Source of the DNA: Streptomyces sp. NRRL F-5123
Lineage (GTDB): Bacteria > Actinomycetota > Actinomycetes > Streptomycetales > Streptomycetaceae
Reading direction: 5' to 3'
NCBI RefSeq assembly: GCF_000721495.1
Contig: NZ_JOHY01000013.1
Coordinates: forward strand, 75,313-139,312
Length of the DNA stretch: 64,000 bases
Part shown: positions 25,689-32,902 of the stretch, piece by piece
Position numbering within the stretch: the stretch's first letter is position 1
How the letters are laid out: every line of letters starts with the position of its first letter
Notes under the pieces: model-generated
What the model was told of the DNA's origin: nothing
Database searches by the model: none
What the model saw: the letters and a program-made list of their open reading frames with translations, nothing else
Made by a program: the position numbers and the translations under genes

Positions 25689-26714
25689 TCAGGGGGTGAG
25701 GGAGGGGGAGGGGGCCGCCGCGCGGGCGGCCAGCAGCTCGCGCGCGAGCCGCAGCGGCTCGTGGTCCGCCCAGGCGGCGACGTCCACCGGGGCGGGGAGG
25801 AAGCCGTGCCCGTGCAGGAAGCGCTCCTGCTCGGCGAGCAGCGCGAGCCGCTCCGGGCTCAGGTCGAGGTGCAGGCTGCCCGCGGTGCCAGCGCGGTAGG
25901 CGCCGGCCACGCCCTCGGGGCCCGCCCCGGTCTCGGCGCCCAGGATGCGTGCCACCTCGTCCGGGTGGCCCGCGGCCCAGCCGGCCGCGTCGAGCAGCAC
26001 GGCGAGGAAGCGCACCACCAGGTCGGGGTGCTCGTCCAGCAGCCGCTGGTGGACGGTGATCGGGCGCGGGGTGCCGTTGTTGACCCGGGACCTGCGGTCC
26101 GGCACGGCGTCCAGGTCGATCGCGACCTCGGCCCCGTACCGGCGGGCGGTCTCGACGGCGACCGCGCCCTTGACGTAGACGGCGTCGACCCGCCCGTCCC
26201 GCAGCGCCGCGAGCTCGCCCTCCCACTGGCCCTGCCGGACACCGGGGACCTCGACGACCTGTGCGTCGTCCAGGGTGAGACCGGCCAGGCCCAGCGCGCC
26301 GGCGTGGCCGTGCAGGGCCATGGCCCGCCAGAAGTCGATGGCGATGTCGTGCCGCGGCACGGCGAGCCGGGCGCCGCGCAACTGCTCGGGCGAGCGCAGG
26401 CCGCTGCCCTGCCGGACCAGGATCGACTGCCGCTCCTCGATCCAGGTCAGCGCGATCAGCCGGGTGGCCTCACCGCGCGAACGGGCCCACAGCGCGGGGA
26501 CGTTGCCGCCCTCGCGGAACAGCGCGGTCAGCTCGTGGGTGAAGTGGCTGAGCGGCAGCCCGTCGGACCCGGTGTCGCGCGGGGCGTCGGCGAGCGAGCG
26601 CACGGCGATCCCGTCGGGGGCGAACTCCGCTGCCAGGGTGCCGCGGTCGGCGGCGATGCCGGTGGCGGTCGGGACGGGGCAGCGGGTGAACCAGATCTCG
26701 TCCGGAACGGACAT
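25689..26714 (-). CDS. DszB-like sulfinate desulfinase
   Basis: A 341-residue protein of the binding-protein fold without a signal peptide. The ATG at 26714 has TTGGAG 5-6 nt upstream, better than an ATG six codons earlier. It resembles DszB, the 2'-hydroxybiphenyl-2-sulfinate desulfinase. Cys12 sits in TRCPVPTATG, matching the NCPVPNA motif with the catalytic Cys27. His57 in LSHFTHELTALFREGG matches His60 in the HFT motif, and Arg67 in the same segment matches Arg70. The downstream regions (ERQSILVRQGSGLRSPEQL, then RGARLAVPR; LRDGRVDAVYVKG) follow the DszB layout, and the length is close to DszB (about 365). DszB releases sulfite from an aryl sulfinate. First gene of the sulfonate operon after the leader peptide. 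Family assignment is from memory of the motif, not from a search. Confidence 0.75.
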   Translation of the reverse strand: MSVPDEIWFTRCPVPTATGIAADRGTLAAEFAPDGIAVRSLADAPRDTGSDGLPLSHFTHELTALFREGGNVPALWARSRGEATRLIALTWIEERQSILVRQGSGLRSPEQLRGARLAVPRHDIAIDFWRAMALHGHAGALGLAGLTLDDAQVVEVPGVRQGQWEGELAALRDGRVDAVYVKGAVAVETARRYGAEVAIDLDAVPDRRSRVNNGTPRPITVHQRLLDEHPDLVVRFLAVLLDAAGWAAGHPDEVARILGAETGAGPEGVAGAYRAGTAGSLHLDLSPERLALLAEQERFLHGHGFLPAPVDVAAWADHEPLRLARELLAARAAAPSPSLTP

Positions 26715-26835
26715 GGATGCTCCAAGCGGCATGACGCAGGCGGCGGTCGGGGGCGGGGCGCGGGCGGGTCCGGAGCGCGGGGCGCACGGTTCACCACCAC
26801 GCGGGAAGGTCGTACGCGGAAGGTGTGGCGGTCCG

Positions 26836-26934
26836 TCAGCGACAGGCGGTGCCGCGGGACCTGCCGAGGTCCAGGTACAGCCGCGCGGCCAGCAGCGGGC
26901 GGAACGGGCTGAGCAGGCCCGGCGTCGTCGTCAC
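26836..26934 (-). CDS. Sulfur-type leader peptide (32 aa, variant motif)
   Basis: A GTG at 26934 with AAGGGAG 9 nt upstream opens a 33-codon frame (TGA at 26838-26836) ending in AARLYLDLGRSRGTACR. The end fits the second known pattern of actinobacterial sulfur leader peptides, R-x-Y-x-D-L-G-R…G-x-A-C-R. It lies 121 bp upstream of the DszB-like gene in the same direction, so translation of the Cys codon near its end could control transcription of the whole seven-gene operon. It is independent in sequence from the leader at 7737. Confidence 0.82.
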   Translation of the reverse strand: MTTTPGLLSPFRPLLAARLYLDLGRSRGTACR

Positions 26935-27019
26935 AGGTGCTCTCCCTTCCGGTGCGGTTGCGGCGTGCGGTCTGCAACGGAGGCTGGCACACATATTCGG
27001 CCCGAAGCAATCTTTCCCA

Positions 27020-27102
27020 CCATGTGGCATGGGGTTTGCCGGGCAGTGTTCACGCGAGGGAACACTGGGCAATCTTCCCGCAACATTTGCCAGATCGTGG
27101 CA
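27020..27102. promoter_or_regulatory. Cluster of inverted repeats between leader and IclR gene
   Basis: Three perfect dyads: CCATG-tgg-CATGG (27020-27032), CAGTGTTC-8 bp-GAACACTG (27044-27067) and TGCCA-gatcg-TGGCA (27088-27102). They lie in the 187-bp divergent control region of the sulfonate operon and the IclR gene and are likely operators, probably for the IclR protein. Confidence 0.55.
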
Positions 27103-27121
27103 GCCTGCGCATGCTTGGGGC

Positions 27122-27928
27122 ATGACGACGGACGCGCGCACCAACGTCGCCGGCGCGCCGCCGGGAGCGCAGGCGGTCACCCGCGCGCTGCACCTGCTGC
27201 ACTGCTTCCGCGACAACGCGGGCGAGTTGAGCGCGTCCCAGCTCGCCCGCCGCATGGAGCTGTCGGTGTCGACCGCGCACCGGCTGGCCCGTACGCTGGT
27301 GGCGGCCGGCTTCCTGGAGCAGGACGAGCACAGCGCCCGCTACCGGCTCGGCCCCTCCGTCGCGGAGCTGGGCCGGCTCTCCCTGCACCAGCGCGGCATG
27401 CACCGGGCGGGCCCCGAACTGGACGCGCTGGCACGGGCCACCGGTACCACCGCCGACCTGGCCATCCGCAGCGGCGCCCACGCGGTGATCCTCGCGGGCA
27501 GCTCGGTGCACGCTGCCGCCGGACTCGGCCTGCGCCGCCCGCTGCACTCCACGGCGCTCGGCAAGGTGCTGCTGGCCTGGGCCCGTCCGGGCGAGCCTGA
27601 CCTCGACACGCTGCTGCCCCTGCACGCGCACACCGACCGCACCATCACCGGCACCGCCGAGCTGCGCGCCGAGCTGGAGCGCGTCCGGGCCGCGGGACAC
27701 GCCCTGAACGACGGCGAGTCCGCCTACGGGGTGCGCACCGCCGCGGTGCCGGTCCTCGACGCGTCCGGCCACGCGCACGCGGCCGTCGCCGTCCGCGCCA
27801 CCCCCGACGTCATCACCGACGACCGGATCGGGTGGTTCGTGGCCCGCGCCGCCGCCTGCGCCCGCGCCCTGGAGGTCCTGCTGCTGCCCCCGGCGCAGCG
27901 TCACCAGGGCCCGGACGCGGCCGGTTAG
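27122..27928 (+). CDS. IclR-family transcriptional regulator
   Basis: A 268-residue IclR regulator. The N-terminal winged helix is at residues about 18-80 (AVTRALHLLHCFRDNAGELS, then ASQLARRMELSVSTAHRLARTLVAAGFL). The effector-binding domain covers about 95-255, with RPLHSTALGKVLLAW, ALNDGESAYGVRTAAVPVLD and AAVAVRATP. The ATG at 27122 follows directly on the dyad-rich region. It is divergent from the leader and sulfonate operon, so it most likely regulates that operon and itself in response to the imported compound or its product. It converges with the cupin gene, overlapping by 4 bp. Confidence 0.9.
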   Translation: MTTDARTNVAGAPPGAQAVTRALHLLHCFRDNAGELSASQLARRMELSVSTAHRLARTLVAAGFLEQDEHSARYRLGPSVAELGRLSLHQRGMHRAGPELDALARATGTTADLAIRSGAHAVILAGSSVHAAAGLGLRRPLHSTALGKVLLAWARPGEPDLDTLLPLHAHTDRTITGTAELRAELERVRAAGHALNDGESAYGVRTAAVPVLDASGHAHAAVAVRATPDVITDDRIGWFVARAAACARALEVLLLPPAQRHQGPDAAG

Positions 27929-28461
27929 CGGGCGCCCGGCGGATCCGCGGGCTCTTGCGCGGCCGCCGGCCGGGCGCCGCCGGGGCCGAGCGCGTACAGG
28001 CCCGGGAGGTTCACGACGACGGCCTCCTGGGTGCTGCGGGCGATGACGACCACGGCCTCCGTGACCGGGTCGGGGTTCTCCTCGCGGTGCGGGACGAACG
28101 GCGGGACGAAGACGTAGTCGCCGGGGGAGGTGCGCAGCCGTACCTCCTCGGGCGGGTCGCACGAGCCGTCGAGGAAGACGAACTCCGGGTGCCCGCTGAC
28201 GACGTAGATGGCGGTCTCGGACTCGCCGTGGTGGTGGTCGGAGGAGGACGTCGCCGGGGACACCCGGGTCTGGCCCATCCACAGCTTCTCCGACCCCACC
28301 GTCCGGCCGCTGACGGCGGCGAACCTGCGCATGCCGCCCGTCTGCGCCGTGTCGCCGTCCAAGGCGTCGGCCCGGATGTGGTGCAGGCGGGTGAGCGGCC
28401 CCGCCGCGTCCGGGAGGTGGGGGTGGAAGCCTTCCCCCGGGGTCGCCGGCTGCTCGCTCAC
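27925..28461 (-). CDS. Cupin-domain protein
   Basis: A 178-residue single-domain cupin. Cupin motif 1 is DHHHGESETAIYVVSGHPEFVF (His-His-His plus Glu as metal ligands), and motif 2 is TSPGDYVFVPPFVPHREENP. Starting at GTG 28461, it overlaps the stop of the amino acid ABC ATPase gene, so it is the last gene of that transport operon. Such cupins are often small metal-dependent dioxygenases, isomerases or ligand-binding proteins; the reaction cannot be told from sequence. By context it acts on, or senses, the imported amino acid. Confidence 0.85.
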   Translation of the reverse strand: MSEQPATPGEGFHPHLPDAAGPLTRLHHIRADALDGDTAQTGGMRRFAAVSGRTVGSEKLWMGQTRVSPATSSSDHHHGESETAIYVVSGHPEFVFLDGSCDPPEEVRLRTSPGDYVFVPPFVPHREENPDPVTEAVVVIARSTQEAVVVNLPGLYALGPGGARPAAAQEPADPPGAR

Positions 28462-29252
28462 AGGCGTCCCGCCTCGGTCAGCCGGCGCAGGAAGTCCCGG
28501 GTGCGCTGCTCGGTCGGCGCGCCGAACACCCGCTCCGGGGACCCTCGTTCGAGGACCACTCCGGCGTCCAGGAAGCACACCTGGTCGGCGACGTCGCGGG
28601 CGAACGCCATCTCGTGGGTGGCGATCAGCATCGTCATGCCCTCCTCCTTGAGGTCCCTGATGACCGCGAGCACCTCGCCCACCAGTTCGGGGTCGAGCGC
28701 CGCGGTGATCTCGTCGAGCAGCAGCAGCCGCGGCCGGGTGGCCACGGCCCGGGCGATCGCGACCCGCTGCTGCTGGCCGCCGCTGAGCCGGTCGGGGTAC
28801 TCGCCCGCGCGTCCGGCGAGCCCGAGCCGGTCGAGCAGCTCCAGCGCCTCGGCCTCCGCGCGGCCGCGGGGCACCCCGTGCACCCGGCGCGGCGCGAGCG
28901 TGACGTTGTCGAGCACCGTCATGTGCGGGAAGAGGTTGTAGGCCTGGAAGACGACACCGATCCGGCGGCGCACCGCGTCCTGGTCGGTCCGCGGGTCGGT
29001 GATCTCCTCGCCGTCCAGGAAGACCGCCCCGTCGTCCACCTCCTCCAGCAGGTTCGCGCAGCGCAGCAGCGTCGACTTGCCCGACCCCGAGGCGCCGATC
29101 AGCGCGGTGACGGAGTGCGCGGGCACGTCGAGACCGACGTCGCGCAGCACGACCGCCGGGCCGTAGGTCTTGCGGACCGCTTCGAGCCGCAGCACCGGTT
29201 CGTCCGACAACTGCGGGCCCGCGGCGTCCTTGGACAGCGCGTCGGCGGTCAT
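28458..29252 (-). CDS. Polar amino acid ABC transporter ATPase (GlnQ-like)
   Basis: A 264-residue ATPase. Walker A is GASGSGKSTLL, the Q-loop is VVFQAYNLFPHMTVLDNVTLAP, the signature is LSGGQQQRVAIARA, Walker B is LLLLDEITAALDPELVGEVL and the H-loop is LIATHEMAFARDVAD. The FQxYNLFPHMT…N segment is typical of amino acid (PAAT) ATPases. Walker B ends DEIT rather than the usual DEPT, a variant also seen in Streptomyces homologues. Overlaps both neighbours by 4 bp. Confidence 0.93.
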   Translation of the reverse strand: MTADALSKDAAGPQLSDEPVLRLEAVRKTYGPAVVLRDVGLDVPAHSVTALIGASGSGKSTLLRCANLLEEVDDGAVFLDGEEITDPRTDQDAVRRRIGVVFQAYNLFPHMTVLDNVTLAPRRVHGVPRGRAEAEALELLDRLGLAGRAGEYPDRLSGGQQQRVAIARAVATRPRLLLLDEITAALDPELVGEVLAVIRDLKEEGMTMLIATHEMAFARDVADQVCFLDAGVVLERGSPERVFGAPTEQRTRDFLRRLTEAGRL

Positions 29253-30154
29253 GTGCTCCCTCCCTGCGCCTGGCGCCCGTTCATCCGGGCCGCCACCCAG
29301 TCGGTGAACCTCGTCATGGGAATGGTGACGGCCACGAAGACCAGCCCGGCCACGATGTACGGGGTGTAGTTGAAGTCCCGGCTCGCCATGATCTGCGCGG
29401 CGTAGACGGCGTCCACCGCGCCGCCGATCGACACCAGGCCGGTGTCCTTCTGCAGCGAGACCAGGTCGTTGAGCAGGGGCGGCACCACCCGCCGTACGGC
29501 CTGCGGCAGCACCACGTACCGCATGGTCTGCGCGCTGCTCAGGCCGAGAGAGCGGGCGGCGGCGCGCTGGCTGGGGTGGACGGACTCGATGCCCGCCCGG
29601 AACACCTCGGCCACGTAGGCGGAGTACGTCAGGCACAGGGCGAAGCCGCCGAGCAGCACCGGGTCGTTCGTGACGCCGGTCAGCCGCAGCGCGGGGACGC
29701 CGAAGACGCACACCAGGATGCAGATGATCAGCGGCATCCCGCGGAAGAAGTCCACGTACGCGGTGGCGAGCGCGCGCAGCGGGAAGTAGACCGGGCCGCG
29801 CAGCGTGCGCAGCACCGCGATCAGCAGCCCGGCGACCAGCACCACCGCTCCGCACACCGCCAGCAGCCGCAGGTTCAGCCACAGCCCGTCCAGCACCTTC
29901 GGCAGCGCGGCGCGGGCGTGGTGGGCGTCGAAGAACGTCTCCCTGGTGCGCTGCCAGCCCGGTGACTCCACGACCAGCGCGACCAGGACGGCCGCGGTGA
30001 CCAGCGAGCTGGCCGCGGCCACCGCGAAGGCCCGGCGGGTGGTGGCCCGCCGGTACCGTTCGCGGGCGAGCCGCCGCGCGGAGGGCCGGTAGCCGCCGTC
30101 CGGCACGCCGGGCCCGCCCGGCAGGTCCGGCGCGGCCTCGTCCCGCACCGTCAT
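29249..30154 (-). CDS. Polar amino acid ABC transporter permease
   Basis: A permease of about 301 residues of the HisMQ/GlnP type. An Arg-rich N-terminal 40 residues precede about five transmembrane segments, with DGLWLNLRLLAVCGAVVLVAG, YVDFFRGMPLIICILVCVFG, the GGFALCLTYSAYVAEVFRAGIESV motif and the coupling loop EA-like QRAAARSLGLSSAQTMRYVVLPQAVRRV. ATG 30154 is chosen; a GTG immediately before it is equally possible. Between the SBP and ATPase genes, part of the same operon. Confidence 0.92.
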   Translation of the reverse strand: MTVRDEAAPDLPGGPGVPDGGYRPSARRLARERYRRATTRRAFAVAAASSLVTAAVLVALVVESPGWQRTRETFFDAHHARAALPKVLDGLWLNLRLLAVCGAVVLVAGLLIAVLRTLRGPVYFPLRALATAYVDFFRGMPLIICILVCVFGVPALRLTGVTNDPVLLGGFALCLTYSAYVAEVFRAGIESVHPSQRAAARSLGLSSAQTMRYVVLPQAVRRVVPPLLNDLVSLQKDTGLVSIGGAVDAVYAAQIMASRDFNYTPYIVAGLVFVAVTIPMTRFTDWVAARMNGRQAQGGST

Positions 30155-30222
30155 CACGTCACCGCCACGTCGGCAGCGGCCGCGTCGGCACTCGCCACGT
30201 CAGCACCACCGCTTCCGTGCCG

Positions 30223-31152
30223 TCACTTCAGCACCGGCGCGTCGACCGCGTCCGACAGCCACTGCTTCTCCAGCCCGGCGAGCGTGCCGTCGGCGCGCAG
30301 CTGCGTCACGGCCGCCGACACGCACGGGGTGAGCTTGCTGCCCTTGTCCAGGACCAGCCCGAACTGCTCGGTCGGGCCGCCCGCCGAGTCGAGCTGCCCG
30401 ACGACCTTCGCGTCCTGCACCTGCGCGCCGGTGATGTAGAAGGCGGTCGGCAGGTCCACCACGATCCCGTCGACCTGGCCGTTCTTCAGCGCGGCCACGG
30501 CGAGGTCGTTGCGCTGGAAGACCGCCGGCTGCCGGGCCGGCTTCACGACGCCGGTGACGGTGTCGAGGCTGGTCGTGCCGACCTGGGCGCCGAGTTTGGC
30601 CTGCTTGAGGTCCGCCAGCGTGGTGGCGCCGGCGATCGGTGAGCCCTTGCGGGCGACGACGGCCTGCCGGACGTCGTAGTAGCCGGGGGAGAAGTCGACG
30701 GTCTTCCTGCGCTCGTCGCTGATGGACACCTGGTTGATGTCGAAGTCGAAGTTCTTCACGCCGGGGGAGAAGGCCGAGTTGAACGGCACGGTCTGCCAGA
30801 CCACCTGGCCCGGCCCGAACCCGAGCTGCTTCGCGACGGCGTAGGCCACCGCGGACTCGTAGCCCTTGCCGTTGGCGGGCTTGTCGTCGGAGAACCACGG
30901 CCCGTACGCCGGGTTGTCCGTCCCCACCGTGAGCTTGCCCGCGGTGCGGGTGGGCAGCGAGGCGGCGCCGCACGAGGAGGTGGCCGCGTTCGTGGCGGAC
31001 GTGCCGCTCGCGGGGGCCGACGGCGTGCCGGAGGAGGAGGTGTCGCTCTGCGGGGAGCAGCCGGTGAGGGCCGCGGTCAGGGCCGTGCCGAGGAGCAGGA
31101 CGGCGGCGGCGAGGACCGGGCGGCTCGGGGACGGCGGTTTCACGGGACTCAT
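30223..31152 (-). CDS. Polar amino acid ABC transporter substrate-binding lipoprotein
   Basis: A 309-residue lipoprotein with a clear lipobox (LLLGTALTAALTGCSPQ) followed by a Ser/Thr/Ala linker. The mature part is a family-3 solute-binding fold: GKLTVGTDNPAYGPWFSDDK, GYESAVAYAVAKQLGFG, FDFDINQVSISDERRKTVDFS, and LAVAALKNGQVDGIVVDLPTA. This group imports polar amino acids, sometimes cystine. First gene of a four-gene operon (SBP, permease, ATPase, cupin). Its nearness to the sulfonate operon makes a sulfur amino acid a reasonable but unsupported guess. Confidence 0.92.
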   Translation of the reverse strand: MSPVKPPSPSRPVLAAAVLLLGTALTAALTGCSPQSDTSSSGTPSAPASGTSATNAATSSCGAASLPTRTAGKLTVGTDNPAYGPWFSDDKPANGKGYESAVAYAVAKQLGFGPGQVVWQTVPFNSAFSPGVKNFDFDINQVSISDERRKTVDFSPGYYDVRQAVVARKGSPIAGATTLADLKQAKLGAQVGTTSLDTVTGVVKPARQPAVFQRNDLAVAALKNGQVDGIVVDLPTAFYITGAQVQDAKVVGQLDSAGGPTEQFGLVLDKGSKLTPCVSAAVTQLRADGTLAGLEKQWLSDAVDAPVLK

Positions 31153-31345
31153 GGCCGGACCCTGGCATCGCGACGGCTCGACTGTCCACGGGATTGAGCC
31201 GGTTGTCCGGATGGCGGACGTTTGTGTCCGGGGTGTTTCGCGGTGCCGCCCCAGGTGGCGCCCGGCGATCGCGGCCCGGCGGCGCCGGCCCGGGGCGCGG
31301 GAGCCGGCTGTCCGTCAGGGCGCCACGGAATCCATCGATTTCGGT

Positions 31346-31384
31346 GATCGATGAGACGGCGAGCATGTGTGGGACTCATCGATC
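31346..31384. repeat. Perfect 10-bp inverted repeat
   Basis: GATCGATGAG at 31346-31355 and CTCATCGATC at 31375-31384, with a 19-bp spacer. It lies upstream of the SBP operon and beside the protease-tail remnant. It could be an operator or a scar of rearrangement. Confidence 0.7.
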
Positions 31385-31411
31385 GCCGCCGGACGAGACT
31401 GCTCGTGCGAC

Positions 31412-31684
31412 GGACCGGCCGGTGTTCCCGTCGCCGTCCAGCGGGCACCCGGCGCCGCCGGGGCGACGATCGGCGCCCCGCGTCTCGAGGTGAGCTGGGA
31501 CGACGGCGCCACCTGGCGTCCCGTCACCGTCCACCCGGCCGGTGGACGGTCGGCGGCGCACGCCGACCTGACCGCGCCCCGGGACGCGTCGTCCGCGACG
31601 CTGCGCGTGCAGGTCGCGGCGGGCGACGGCAGTTCGCCGACCCAGACCGTCACCCGGGCCTTCGGCGTCGGGGCGGGGAGCTGA
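31412..31684 (+). pseudogene. S8 peptidase C-terminal domain remnant
   Basis: About 90 codons read GPAGVPVAVQRAPGAAGA, LEVSWDDGATWRPVTVH, ATLRVQVAAGDGS and TQTVTRAFGV, ending at a stop. This is the last beta domain found at the C-terminus of large Streptomyces subtilisins (compare the final module of the protein at 15671: HLRVTLADSQGSAVTQTMVRAYEV). No catalytic domain precedes it, so it is a truncated gene end. An ATG at 31367 could start a 105-residue product but has no signal peptide. Confidence 0.65.
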
Positions 31685-31720
31685 CGACCGGAGCGCGGCC
31701 GCGCACCCGGTGACGGGCGG

Positions 31721-31754
31721 CGGCCACCGGAGGACCGTGAGGTCCCGGTGGCCG
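31721..31754 (-). terminator. Hairpin downstream of LacI-family gene
   Basis: CGGCCACCG plus GGACC pairs with GGTCC plus CGGTGGCCG around a gtga loop, with one 2-nt bulge. It lies 14 bp beyond the minus-strand stop of the LacI-family gene and just after the S8 remnant on the other strand, so it may serve both. Confidence 0.8.
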
Positions 31755-31767
31755 TCCCCCGAGGGGG

Positions 31768-32748
31768 TCAGCCCGTGGAGCCGCGCACCACCAGTTCGGG
31801 GGCCAGTACGACGTCGCCCGCGTCGCCCGCGCCGCTTTCGAGGAGCGTCAGCGAGGCCTCGACCATGCCGTCGGCGACCGAGCCGAGCGTGGTCAGCCCC
31901 GGGGCGGCGGTCTCCGAGAGGAACGTTCCGTCGAAGGTCGCGATCGCGTAGTCGTCCGGTACGCGCTTGCCGGCGTGCTGGAGCGCCGTGAGCAGGCCGA
32001 CCGCGACGACGTCGGCGGTGCAGATGACCGCGTCGGTCCGCCGCGGGTCCGCGAGCAGGTGCCCGGCCGCCTCGATGCCGCTGGCGACCGTGAAGCTGGG
32101 CATCTCCAGCACCCGGTCGCCCGGTCCGGCCAGCGCGCGGAAGGCCGCGGTGCGCTCGATGCTGGAGGACGAGTCCTCCTGCGCGTCGACCAGCAGGATG
32201 CCGTGCCGCCCCCGCGACCGCAGATGCTCGACCAGCAGGCGCACTCCCGCGGCGTTGTCGAGCCGCACCGACGGCGCCTCCACCCCGCGCGCCCTGCGGT
32301 CGACCTGGACGACGCGGCCGGAGCGGGCGAGTTCGGCTATCGCCGCGCCGCTGCGCTCGTAGGCCGCGGGCACGACGAGGACGGCGTCGACGAGCACCCG
32401 GTCCATGCCGCCGAGCTGGCGCCGCTCGATCTCCGGGCTCTCGTCGGTGTCGATCGTCACCAGGCGCTTGCCCAGGTGGCCGAGGCGGCGCGAGTACGCC
32501 GAGACCAGCTCGGCGAAATACGCGTTCGCGATCGCGGGCACGACCAGCGCGACGGCATCCATGGACTGGACCCGCAGGGCACGGGCGGCCGCGTTGACCT
32601 TGTAGCCCAGCACCTCGCACGCGGCGCGCACGCGCTCGGCCATTTCCGGGTCGACATTGCGCTGCACCCCGGAGAGCACCCGGCTCGCGGTCGTGACGGA
32701 CACCCCGGCGCGCGCGGCCACGTCCTTCAAGCTCACGCGCGCGCCCAT
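31768..32748 (-). CDS. LacI-family transcriptional regulator
   Basis: A 326-residue repressor. The helix-turn-helix with hinge is at residues 5-60 (VSLKDVAARAGVSVTTASRV, then LSGVQRNVDPEMAERV). The sugar-binding fold follows (VALVVPAIANAYFAELVSAY, then LLVDAQEDSSSSIERTAAF, DAVICTADVVAVGLL, and DDYAIATFDGTFLSE). The ATG at 32748 has GGAGGGG upstream. It is divergent from the ribokinase operon, and the shared control region carries a perfect 14-bp palindrome typical of LacI operators, so it very likely represses that operon and perhaps itself. Confidence 0.94.
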   Translation of the reverse strand: MGARVSLKDVAARAGVSVTTASRVLSGVQRNVDPEMAERVRAACEVLGYKVNAAARALRVQSMDAVALVVPAIANAYFAELVSAYSRRLGHLGKRLVTIDTDESPEIERRQLGGMDRVLVDAVLVVPAAYERSGAAIAELARSGRVVQVDRRARGVEAPSVRLDNAAGVRLLVEHLRSRGRHGILLVDAQEDSSSSIERTAAFRALAGPGDRVLEMPSFTVASGIEAAGHLLADPRRTDAVICTADVVAVGLLTALQHAGKRVPDDYAIATFDGTFLSETAAPGLTTLGSVADGMVEASLTLLESGAGDAGDVVLAPELVVRGSTG

Positions 32749-32835
32749 CCCGATCCCCTCCGTGTCCGGCGCCGATGCTAGCAGGGAGGTCCGCACCGGG
32801 CCGTTGACGAGGAGGAAGGCCCCGTGCTTTCCTTT

Positions 32836-32849
32836 GGAAATGCATTTCC
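32836..32849. promoter_or_regulatory. LacI-type operator palindrome
   Basis: GGAAATGCATTTCC is a perfect 14-bp palindrome with a central CG-less TGCA, in the form of many actinobacterial LacI-family operators. It sits between the divergent regulator and ribokinase starts. The ATG inside it is probably not the ribokinase start. Confidence 0.8.
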
Positions 32850-32902
32850 CAGAGGAGAATCTACCGCAAACACCTCCAGAACGCCGCGCGGGCGAGCGCC
32901 TC

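Noticed and set aside
31367..31684. A complete 105-residue small gene starting at ATG 31367
   Set aside because: The first 15 residues have no counterpart and the rest is the tail domain of a large protease, so a truncated gene end is the simpler reading.
32840..32902. ATG at 32840 as the ribokinase start
   Set aside because: It lies inside the LacI operator palindrome, has no ribosome site, and would add an N-terminal extension not found in ribokinases.
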